From a virus, in the IMG/VR virus record IMGVR_UViG_3300035670_001344, positions 1 to 22,192 of that record: 22,192 nt of DNA. One strand, 5' to 3'. The notes beneath the pieces are model-generated. The model was not told the DNA's origin. It worked only from the letters and a program-made list of their open reading frames with translations, and did not search any database. The position numbers and the translations under genes are program-made. Of the stretch, positions 7,372 through 14,636 are shown one piece after another. Position 1 is the first letter of the stretch; every line of letters begins with the position of its first letter.

Positions 7372-8298
7372 ATGTCTGTTTTTAGATACAGATAACTTTT
7401 CTTTTTGTGAAATTTGTTCTTTAATTTCTTCAAATTTTTCTTCAACAAAACTTTTTAACTCCTCAACAGAAGTTTCTGAAGTAGATTCTAAAGTAATTGA
7501 TGCCGCACACTCGTCCTCTTTACTATAAGATTTAGTCTTTTTATTTGCGTCAACCTCATCCTCAACTACCAACCCTTTTACATTAGCGGCTGGAGTAAAA
7601 GTAAAACCTACCCCAGCGGGTAAAACGTTACCAATTACAATTCTATAAATTGGAGTTCCGTCTTTAAGAAATCCAGTGCCACCTTCTTCGTCAGCTAGAT
7701 ACTGGGTCAGTTCTTGAACTTTAGAATCTTCACGGATAAGTTCAGCGTCAGCAAGCTTTTTAGACCCTATTGCCAAGATATACTCATCAAATAATATTTC
7801 CCAAGATGCCGAAATCGCCCCGTGCCAGTAATTTCCTTTTTTAGAAGAATTTTTAATCAAGTCTGCATAGTAAGAATCTGCCCTTTTATAAACAACTCCA
7901 CCTAAGGCCATGTTAAAAGGTTGCAGACTTTTCGTATATTTTCCAGTGACGTTCTCAATAAGCTTATTATCTCCGAAAGTAGAGAAACCGTAATTCGTAG
8001 CGTGTCCGATAACCATCGAAGAATTATGCTCAATATTATAAGGCTTGTGTAGGAAGTTTTCCATACAAGCAACAGCATCACCACCTAAAATACCGTGACC
8101 GTTAGAGTTTACCAAGTTAGCAACGGCCACATTAAAAGAAACTTTAAGAAGATCGTCATTCCCCTTTTTTAAATCTGGGAACAGAGCCTTTAAAGAGTCT
8201 AAAGAAGATGCAGTAATCAATTTTTCCTCATCTTCTCCGGAAATTTGTTCCGTTTGAACGGATGCGGTCATTTCGATTTTTCTTTGCTCAATCTTCAT
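6796..8298 (-). CDS. Fused prohead protease and scaffold protein
   Basis: A 500-residue protein with two different halves. Residues about 50-235 look like a prohead protease: a conserved-type phrase KPYNIEHNSSMVIGHATNYG holds a candidate catalytic His91, and GAISASWEILFDEYIL holds a candidate nucleophile Ser165 in an S-x-E context seen in phage maturation proteases. Residues about 265-500 are low-complexity, acidic and lysine/alanine-rich with a long predicted coiled coil (about 335-405), as expected of a scaffold cleaved and removed after capsid assembly. Protease-scaffold fusions are known in many phages. It sits between the lysis cassette and the decoration gene. Methionine 310 (position 7371) may be an internal start for scaffold alone. 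Catalytic residues are proposed from pattern only. Confidence 0.75.
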   Translation of the reverse strand: MKIEQRKIEMTASVQTEQISGEDEEKLITASSLDSLKALFPDLKKGNDDLLKVSFNVAVANLVNSNGHGILGGDAVACMENFLHKPYNIEHNSSMVIGHATNYGFSTFGDNKLIENVTGKYTKSLQPFNMALGGVVYKRADSYYADLIKNSSKKGNYWHGAISASWEILFDEYILAIGSKKLADAELIREDSKVQELTQYLADEEGGTGFLKDGTPIYRIVIGNVLPAGVGFTFTPAANVKGLVVEDEVDANKKTKSYSKEDECAASITLESTSETSVEELKSFVEEKFEEIKEQISQKEKLSVSKNRHMKITDIADITEDALKESLAASEIRNFIKEQLSAKNAEFQQAEADKAKEIAAKESEIAAKQAELDAQLQKVSDLEAKISSVETSLNEVQAAKVAMEQSIAFNERMQIVDEKFEIGDEQREVIAKQIKSLDEDGFNAWLNDFGKILAAKTVGDVGKTLSSASAKEEVPNAQETEEVSDIEKYKKSFAKVTISV

Positions 8299-8321
8299 AT
8301 AAAACTATGGATACACATAAA

Positions 8322-9134
8322 TTATACCAAAATCCCATTAGCATTCACAACTTTTGAAAGATCCCAGTTGCCAGACTTTATGCAATTTTTAAAACAATTT
8401 GTTCTGTAAATAGTATTTCTTAAAACGGGGACAGTAGAGTGAGTAGCTAACCAATTATGACGAACATTCACATATTCTTCGATCCATTTTTTCTCTTGAC
8501 CGCCTTTCGATGGGGGAAATTCTCGGAATCTAGCCCTTAAAAAAGCAAGAACACTTCCTGAGTGAACAAAAGAATCAAAAATAACCAACATGGAAAGGGG
8601 CTCTTTAAATCCATTATCATCAAAGAACTTTTTAGCGGGAATCCAGTATTTTTCCTCGAATACTCGGTCTTGAGCTTGTCTCATAAGCGGGTCAGAGCCA
8701 GCCTTCTTTAAGTTTTCAACAAAGTCCTTGTCAGATCTCAGAGAGGGTTGCTTACCGACCCTACCTATATATCTTTTGAAGAAGTCTGAAAAAACCCCCC
8801 CAGCATTTGAGTAATACTCGACAACCTTCCCAAGATTTCCAAACTCAGTAAAACCTCTACCTAAGGTAATTTGCTTCATCTGGTTAGGCCCATCATTATA
8901 AAAAAATAGAGAAGAATAATCAGTTTCTAAGGAACCAGTTTCAAATGCGTTTATGACTTTAAGGATTTTTTCTTTTTGAAGAGGGTCTTTTGGAACTTCT
9001 GGCAACAAAGGTTCAGAGGGCCTTTCTACGATTTCTTCTACAACATCAGGGGATAAATCCACACCAGTAGGTTTTGGAATAGAAATTCTCTCCCTCTTTA
9101 GTCCATTCAGAAAACTTTTAAAAAAATCCATCAT
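8322..9134 (-). CDS. GH46 chitosanase-like endolysin
   Basis: I choose the ATG at 9134, which overlaps the upstream stop as ATGA and has GAGGGG five bases before it, giving 270 residues. Residues 1-50 are an amphipathic N-terminal section and proline/glutamate linker. From about 57 the protein follows the glycoside hydrolase 46 layout of the lysozyme superfamily: KVINAFETGS with candidate acid Glu65, LGRGFTEFG with the conserved Thr96, LSMLVIFDSFVHSG, YVNVRHNWL, and YRTNCFKNCIKSGNWDL. The second catalytic Asp that precedes GRGYT in classical chitosanases is Leu here. With holin and spanins directly upstream, the likely substrate is peptidoglycan and the role host lysis. No signal peptide is evident, so export probably depends on the holin. 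Confidence 0.82.
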   Translation of the reverse strand: MMDFFKSFLNGLKRERISIPKPTGVDLSPDVVEEIVERPSEPLLPEVPKDPLQKEKILKVINAFETGSLETDYSSLFFYNDGPNQMKQITLGRGFTEFGNLGKVVEYYSNAGGVFSDFFKRYIGRVGKQPSLRSDKDFVENLKKAGSDPLMRQAQDRVFEEKYWIPAKKFFDDNGFKEPLSMLVIFDSFVHSGSVLAFLRARFREFPPSKGGQEKKWIEEYVNVRHNWLATHSTVPVLRNTIYRTNCFKNCIKSGNWDLSKVVNANGILV

Positions 9135-9478
9135 CTCCACCCCTCTCTATGTTTTTGATTTAGTGTTGCGAATTTAACCATGTATTGATTAGGAAGATAG
9201 TAATTAGGAGGATCTATAATTAAACCCTCTCCTTTTTCTAATTTAGGAATTAAATTTGGACCATATTCAGAAGTTAAAGCCACGTATCTTTTTGCAGCGT
9301 TTTCTGTAATTTGCCAACCAACGCCAGACTTAAAATCTAAAACCCCAGCATTTTGATCATTTTGATCGAAGCTTATTTGAGAATTTTCAACCCTATCAGG
9401 AATAACCTTAAGAGAAGAACAATTACTCAGAAACAAGCTTGCGCATACGATCAATACCTTCTGATTTAAGTTTTTCAT
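9131..9478 (-). CDS. Outer-membrane spanin lipoprotein (o-spanin) candidate
   Basis: A 115-residue protein with a lysine-containing N-terminus and hydrophobic stretch ending LFLSNC, so Cys20 is the probable lipidated residue. Asn just before the cysteine is unusual, since Gly, Ala or Ser is normal there. Serine at +2 after cysteine does not signal inner-membrane retention, so outer-membrane sorting is expected. The mature part is about 95 residues. Its first 56 bases overlap the end of the membrane-anchored partner in another frame, as in overlapping Rz/Rz1 pairs, and its stop overlaps the endolysin start. Spanin partners connect the two membranes and complete lysis in Gram-negative hosts. 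Role inferred from lipobox and context. Confidence 0.68.
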   Translation of the reverse strand: MKNLNQKVLIVCASLFLSNCSSLKVIPDRVENSQISFDQNDQNAGVLDFKSGVGWQITENAAKRYVALTSEYGPNLIPKLEKGEGLIIDPPNYYLPNQYMVKFATLNQKHREGWR

Positions 9479-9638
9479 CTTCTGAATTAGCTAATACGAC
9501 AGCAGTCTCTGCCTCGTCCTGAATTAAAGCTTCTCTATTAGAAGCCTCTCTTAATTGATTTTCTTTAGAGTATACTTTTGTAAATAGTTTTTCTAAAACT
9601 CCTAAAAGAGAAAATAAAAAAGCTAGAACAGAACTCAT
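9423..9638 (-). CDS. Inner-membrane spanin (i-spanin) candidate
   Basis: A 71-residue protein with an N-terminal hydrophobic segment (residues 3-20, VLAFLFSLLGVLEKLF) followed by a charged helix likely to form a coiled coil (about 25-70). This is the architecture of an i-spanin, which anchors in the cytoplasmic membrane and reaches through the periplasm to the lipoprotein partner. It is shorter than most. The start overlaps the holin stop as ATGA and its 3' end overlaps the lipoprotein gene. The overlap, the order and the paired features make the spanin reading more convincing than the sequence alone would. Confidence 0.62.
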   Translation of the reverse strand: MSSVLAFLFSLLGVLEKLFTKVYSKENQLREASNREALIQDEAETAVVLANSEDEKLKSEGIDRMRKLVSE

Positions 9639-9925
9639 GACATCCCAATTCTTTTTTTCGCTTCTTCCGTAGCTGGCTCTTTACCGCCAGTAACGCTTTT
9701 GTCCTTAGCAAGAATAGCAAAAGAACCACCCGCGACAACAACGGCAATTTTAGCACAAAGCTCTAACCAGTGTTCTACGGTGTCTGGGAGAAAGTCTATG
9801 GCTTCAGGAGTCGATAAAACAAAAGTAGCGATTACGGCGACAAGACCAGAAATCGTTGTTCTCCAGTTTACACCAACGACTTTAACCATAAAGTCGTGAA
9901 ATTTAACCATTAATCTTTCTATCAT
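9635..9925 (-). CDS. Holin with two membrane segments
   Basis: A 96-residue protein with two hydrophobic stretches (about 23-40, TTISGLVAVIATFVLST, and 54-74, LCAKIAVVVAGGSFAILA) separated by an acidic turn (PEAIDFLPDTVEH), then a charged, soluble C-terminus. This is a class II-like holin profile. Holins open the inner membrane and set lysis time. GGGG about 7 bases before the ATG at 9925 is a good ribosome-binding site, better than most in this window. A second in-frame ATG at codon 6 could give a shorter form, as in dual-start holins, but nothing else supports that. Followed by spanins and endolysin. Confidence 0.75.
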   Translation of the reverse strand: MIERLMVKFHDFMVKVVGVNWRTTISGLVAVIATFVLSTPEAIDFLPDTVEHWLELCAKIAVVVAGGSFAILAKDKSVTGGKEPATEEAKKRIGMS

Positions 9926-9946
9926 ATGTAACCCCTTTTTAAAGGA

Positions 9947-11839
9947 TTACACTTTTTCTTTTTCTGAATGAAATAAAATTGCCGCTTGAAAAATTGAAAT
10001 AGAATGCTCTTCAGATAAGTTGAGAATCTCGTCACTTATATCAATAAGTTTTTTTCCAGATACATAACTTTTAACCGACTTTTCCCAATTTTTCATTGGT
10101 TCGGAAATAACGATAGATTCCACAAACGAAAAGGCTTGTTCTTTTTTTGCGTTACTTAGTCTCTTAACATTAAAGTGGTCTTTAAAAGCAGATTCAACAG
10201 ATGGAATTAGAGCAGAAATTTTATCATAAACGGTCTTCAAATCAGAGAACCCAATAGAAGCTGCCCCACTTTTTCGAGTAGACTCTTTAACGGATACGTT
10301 TGTGCTTGGCTTATTTGTAGAACTTTTTGCTTTAGGCGCTTTACTCCCAGCAGGTCTGCCAGAAACGGGTTCCTTAGAACCCCCAATAAGTGGCTCAAAA
10401 AGTCCTTGATTTTTAAGTTTTTTAAACTCTTTTTGAGAGATTTTTGATTTCTCAAATTCCGGAATAATACCAGTTTCAGAAACATCAAAAAATTCTTCAG
10501 GAGTCAAGAAGCCGATTTCAGCAAGGCGGGTATAAACCCTTAATAACTGAGATTTGTCTTCAAGATCAATTTTTTCAAAAACTGGGGTAGGGATCTTTTT
10601 GAAACCAATTGTTTCGGCAATTTTTTCCATCTCTGGAATTAAAAATCGATCCTTGAAAATACGACGAGCCTCATTTAATCTTTCTAAGAAAACTTTAACT
10701 TTAATTAAAGAGTTTGAAAACTTTTGATCGCTCTCAAAAAAGATATTCATCATACCTTGCGCGATATCCCTATTTACAGCAACGTATTTTGCATCTCCAA
10801 GGATCTTATTTAAGTCAGGAATAATAAAGTCGCCCTTGGTAGTATAGTCAGCCACGACAACCCTACCGACACTTTCGTTTTGGAAAAGTCCCTGCATAGC
10901 CTCGATCATCTTTGGGTTTGTTCCACCGTCTTCCTTTTTAGCACCCATCGTAATGAGCAAAATAAGGTAGTCAGTAGTTTTTGCTATAGCCAAGTCAGCT
11001 TTTTTAAATTCTAGCTTCAAGTTAATATCTGCTAAGACTGGATAAAAGAACGGAACAGAAAGAGCTTCGTAATCTTGTTTTTTGATAAAGATTGGAACAA
11101 GCTTATCCTCGTCAAGCTTAATACTGATTTCTCCTCTCCCAGCTTTAATAGCGTCCCTTTCTTCCTTAGAGAGAGAACTTAATAATTCCATATCTTTTTT
11201 AGACTTAGAATTTTTCAATCTAGAAATTTCGTAACCATTTAAAACCTTCGAGTATGAGGAGGTCAAGAACGAAGACCCTCCATCACATTTGATAGAGCAA
11301 GGGTCAAGAAGGGCGTATCTAATAGGAATAGACTTCCCTGTAAGAGCGGGCATTCCAGAATCGATAGCATCTTTAGCAGTAAAGGTATACATCATTCTGT
11401 AGAGAAAGACGTTAGAAGATCTATTCGCCTCCCTGTGGAATTGATCTGAAATATCATAAGAATTAATTTTCTTCCACCACTCTTCAAAAAACTTAACAGA
11501 CTCTTCGTCGTCTCCCCTAAAATGGATAGGGGAGTTGGCGAATTCCGTCATGATCTCAATAGTATTCTTAAATATAGGAACATTTTGGTAAGCCTTTTGG
11601 CAAAGCTCTATAGCGTCTTTGGCCGAAATTCCAGAATCGTTTGATTTTAAAGGGTTCTTTAAAGACCTAATATTAGAGAGAGAATTAAACCCATGATCTT
11701 TTCCTTCTGTGGCTACCATTCTTTCACCGCTTCTAGTGGAAGCTATGATTTTCTTCGAAGCACCCATCATAATAGATTTTGGCTCACAAAACGGAATTTC
11801 TTCTTCGGAAGCTACAATCTCTTTCTTAATTCTTGGCAT
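9947..11839 (-). CDS. Portal protein
   Basis: A 630-residue protein immediately downstream of the large terminase, the standard place and size for the dodecameric portal through which DNA enters the capsid. Residues about 75-130 (IELCQKAYQNVPIFKNTIEIM, then WWKKIN) resemble the N-terminal wing of portals, and the helical section around 375-420 (LIKVKVFLERLNEARRIFKDR) could be the clip/stem region. A basic, serine/lysine-rich low-complexity stretch follows at about 490-530 (near GRPAGSKAPKAKSSTNKPST). The last 100 residues are helical and may be an accessory tail. No Shine-Dalgarno sequence is seen; GTGTGTAATATAG fills the short gap after the terminase stop. Confidence 0.82.
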   Translation of the reverse strand: MPRIKKEIVASEEEIPFCEPKSIMMGASKKIIASTRSGERMVATEGKDHGFNSLSNIRSLKNPLKSNDSGISAKDAIELCQKAYQNVPIFKNTIEIMTEFANSPIHFRGDDEESVKFFEEWWKKINSYDISDQFHREANRSSNVFLYRMMYTFTAKDAIDSGMPALTGKSIPIRYALLDPCSIKCDGGSSFLTSSYSKVLNGYEISRLKNSKSKKDMELLSSLSKEERDAIKAGRGEISIKLDEDKLVPIFIKKQDYEALSVPFFYPVLADINLKLEFKKADLAIAKTTDYLILLITMGAKKEDGGTNPKMIEAMQGLFQNESVGRVVVADYTTKGDFIIPDLNKILGDAKYVAVNRDIAQGMMNIFFESDQKFSNSLIKVKVFLERLNEARRIFKDRFLIPEMEKIAETIGFKKIPTPVFEKIDLEDKSQLLRVYTRLAEIGFLTPEEFFDVSETGIIPEFEKSKISQKEFKKLKNQGLFEPLIGGSKEPVSGRPAGSKAPKAKSSTNKPSTNVSVKESTRKSGAASIGFSDLKTVYDKISALIPSVESAFKDHFNVKRLSNAKKEQAFSFVESIVISEPMKNWEKSVKSYVSGKKLIDISDEILNLSEEHSISIFQAAILFHSEKEKV

Positions 11840-11856
11840 AACACTATATTACACAC

Positions 11857-13737
11857 TTAACCGAACATTTTGGGAAGAAAAAACGTGTCAATATCCTCTT
11901 TAGGAAGGTCGATCATATCAAAATAACATTTTAAGCCCCAACTACCGAGTAAAAGAGCCGAATAGGAGTCCTTTCTCGCCTTATCGGGAGATTGCGACTT
12001 TCTGAGGTTATTAGGTAAATCAAACGTTTGTCCCCCAGTAGGATTTGAGTTAACAACGATCATCGCGCACTGAGTCTTCGTCAAATCTACGATATATTCT
12101 TGATTATCAATAAATTCAGCTTGCTTAAGGCCCAACTCAGAAGGCATATGGTCAATAAGATCAAATTCAATATCTTCTATACCAACCCTCTGACCTAATT
12201 GTTTTTGGTGCTCTTCTTCAATTCCATGAATAGATGAAGCAAATAGAATTCTCTTATGCTCGATATTCGCTTGTAAAAGTTCGTTTGCGTCTCTAATCCA
12301 TTTTGATGAGAATTTTTGAGCGTGACAAATCTTACCAGAGCTTAAGTCGTAAGATTCCCTAGAGTTTCTTAGGCCAACTTGATAATCTTGGTTTTCAAAA
12401 TCTTCTTCGAAGAATGAAAGCTTAATGCCAGAATTCTTCAAATGAGGCAACTCCTGAGAGTCCTGAATGAATTTTGGACCACCAGCATTATCAACAATGA
12501 TATAGACAATATTGAAATGTGTCATTAAGTATCTTAGGTATTTCGCGCGTGCGCCCAAGTTACTCTTAGCCACGGCATAACCGTGAACTAAAACGCCCCT
12601 TCTCTCTTCTTCATAGAGTTCAAGCAAGGACATTGAAAAGTGGTCAGAAGAGTCTGAATCACTATAATTAGGGTCAATAGCTAAAATGTATTTTTTAGTA
12701 GGATCTCCAACAATTCTAGTCGTGGGAGTTTGGCCAATTGGAATAGTGGCTTCTTGCATCTTCTTAGAAGAGAAGAACCCTCCGGAGTCATCAGTAAATT
12801 GAGCGCCCAACTCTCTTTGAAGCTGTTGCTCTGACATTGTGCTAGTAAGTTCCTTCACCAACTGAGGGTCGTAAAGACCGACAGGGGCACATTGGTAAGC
12901 CAATTGCATTACGCAGTGAGAAACGTCTTCTAAGGGTTCCCCTTTCTTATCTCGAAGATTTGTGATCTTATAGATGAACTCCGAATACATTTCATAAAGG
13001 TAATCGAATGTATAACTTGCAGAAGTGAGTCCAATAATTTTTGGAGGAGTTGGCAAAAGTTCTTTATATTGCTCCTTTGTAATTAGCCCCTTTTCTAACA
13101 GCTTGATAGCACGACCAGCAGAGTGAGGATCTGTGCTAACAATAAGGAACGGTTTAAGAACCTCATTAATCACCTTGTCATCTAAAAGTAAAAGCTCATC
13201 GATAACCATTACGTTGAATCTATAACCCCGAATTTTGTCTCCCGCACCTAATGGAAGGGCCACAATAAGGGAAGACCCAATAGTCATTTCCCAAGCATCA
13301 GCATTATGTTTAATAGCCTTTCTAGGATCTCCTAAACATTGCCTGAAAAATTCACCCTCCTTAGAGTTTGCGAATTCCTCAATTTTTTTGAACATCATTC
13401 TAGCCTGACGGAAGGTTTTCGAAACAATGCATATTTTAACGCCTTGATTGAAAATCGCATATAACATGCAAAAAATAGAACCAATGTAACTCTTGCCAAG
13501 ACCCCGAGAGCAAATAGCTAAAAAGTTATTCCTTTGGAACATAGCCTTAATGATCATCTGTTGCAACGGGAACAGAGAAACTCCCACCAATAGACGGGTT
13601 GCAAAAGTCGGGTTATTTCTTAAGAAATCAATAAAAGTAATTTTGGCTTGCCGATCTCTCAAAGTTCCTTCAAGAGCCAATAGCTCATCATTGATGTTCT
13701 TTTTAGGTTTTCTACAGTGAAGTCCTTTTTCCCACAT
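11857..13737 (-). CDS. terL: Large terminase subunit (DNA packaging ATPase and nuclease)
   Basis: A 626-residue two-domain packaging motor. The ATPase domain has a Walker A-like CSRGLGKS at 76-83, Walker B VMVIDE at 176-181 with the catalytic Glu181, and coupling motif GLTSASY at 236-242. The RNase H-like nuclease domain begins at ILAIDPNYSDSDSSD (352-366, first metal-binding Asp355), followed by IIVDNAGG with Asp416. A later acidic stretch FDLIDH may supply the third metal ligand. The protein pumps DNA through the portal encoded next door and cuts it. The ATG lies two bases after the previous stop and has no clear Shine-Dalgarno sequence, suggesting coupling to the ERCC4 nuclease gene. Assignment is secure from the motifs. 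Confidence 0.95.
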   Translation of the reverse strand: MWEKGLHCRKPKKNINDELLALEGTLRDRQAKITFIDFLRNNPTFATRLLVGVSLFPLQQMIIKAMFQRNNFLAICSRGLGKSYIGSIFCMLYAIFNQGVKICIVSKTFRQARMMFKKIEEFANSKEGEFFRQCLGDPRKAIKHNADAWEMTIGSSLIVALPLGAGDKIRGYRFNVMVIDELLLLDDKVINEVLKPFLIVSTDPHSAGRAIKLLEKGLITKEQYKELLPTPPKIIGLTSASYTFDYLYEMYSEFIYKITNLRDKKGEPLEDVSHCVMQLAYQCAPVGLYDPQLVKELTSTMSEQQLQRELGAQFTDDSGGFFSSKKMQEATIPIGQTPTTRIVGDPTKKYILAIDPNYSDSDSSDHFSMSLLELYEEERRGVLVHGYAVAKSNLGARAKYLRYLMTHFNIVYIIVDNAGGPKFIQDSQELPHLKNSGIKLSFFEEDFENQDYQVGLRNSRESYDLSSGKICHAQKFSSKWIRDANELLQANIEHKRILFASSIHGIEEEHQKQLGQRVGIEDIEFDLIDHMPSELGLKQAEFIDNQEYIVDLTKTQCAMIVVNSNPTGGQTFDLPNNLRKSQSPDKARKDSYSALLLGSWGLKCYFDMIDLPKEDIDTFFLPKMFG

Positions 13738-13739
13738 AA

Positions 13740-14636
13740 TTATAGTTTTTTTAAATCGATCATTAGCTGCAAGTCAGAGTCTTTTACAGCGTGGCCCATT
13801 CCTAGAAGATCTTTACACAGTTTTTTTAAATCTGAGCCCCTTCTAGGAAAAACAAATTGGCATCGGTCGTATTTTTGCATGAAATCACACATTTTAACCA
13901 GAGCAGAGTATCCGGAACTTCTACCACCGAAATTATTAGTCCACTCAAAAACTTCTTCAAAAGAAGCTTCGCACACCACAATAAGAAAGAACCCCAACTC
14001 CTCAACTCTTTGAAGCTCTCTATCAAACCTTTCGTAATTCTCTTTCCTTGAAAAGGTCCCGATAAAATCACTCAAAGATTTTCTTTCTAAGAAAACTCCC
14101 GAGAAGTTCATTTTAGTAGTATAGTCGCCAACCTCTAATTTTTCTATTTCATATTCAAATAACGGCAATTGTTCCCTCGTATCTGTTATAATTTGAACAT
14201 CTGCGATACTAACGTTGTCTCTGTTTAAAAATCTTGGTTTTAGTCCAAGGTTTTCACAAAAATCGTAATAATCAATTCCCAAAGACTCAATGCCTATGAT
14301 AGAAGGAATTTTTTTACAGCGCAACTCAGCTTGAGTTGGCATTTTTACAAAACCTTTATTCTTAAAATAGGAAGTTAAGACTTGAGCAGCTTCCGCGCGA
14401 GATCCCTCATCCCTCGTTTTAGATTTATACCAAGTAATAGCATTAACCTTCGAAAGGAAGTCTGTGGAGAAGTATTGATCTTCGTTCTTAAAAGGAATCT
14501 TTTCTCCACTAAGAAGATCAAACCTTGGATAAAATTTCTCGTAGTATTGTGGTTTAGACAATCCACAACACTTTTTTAAATGCCTATGAAACTTGGGTTT
14601 AGTTTCAAAAACGTTTGAGCAAATCTTACATTCCAT
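13740..14636 (-). CDS. Zinc-finger ERCC4-family nuclease
   Basis: I choose the ATG at 14636, overlapping the upstream stop, over an earlier in-frame start, giving 298 residues that begin right at a zinc finger: Cys3, Cys6, His18 or His20, Cys23. A helical linker follows, then an XPF/ERCC4 nuclease domain from about 147: TDTREQ (151-156), GDY (170-172) and ERKSLSD (184-190), matching the family signature GD-x(n)-ERK-x3-D. This family cuts branched or flap DNA with metal ions. Directly before terL, and spaced two bases from it, it may resolve branched replication intermediates before packaging, as T4 endonuclease VII does. The nuclease family is clear; the packaging role is inferred. Confidence 0.88.
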   Translation of the reverse strand: MECKICSNVFETKPKFHRHLKKCCGLSKPQYYEKFYPRFDLLSGEKIPFKNEDQYFSTDFLSKVNAITWYKSKTRDEGSRAEAAQVLTSYFKNKGFVKMPTQAELRCKKIPSIIGIESLGIDYYDFCENLGLKPRFLNRDNVSIADVQIITDTREQLPLFEYEIEKLEVGDYTTKMNFSGVFLERKSLSDFIGTFSRKENYERFDRELQRVEELGFFLIVVCEASFEEVFEWTNNFGGRSSGYSALVKMCDFMQKYDRCQFVFPRRGSDLKKLCKDLLGMGHAVKDSDLQLMIDLKKL

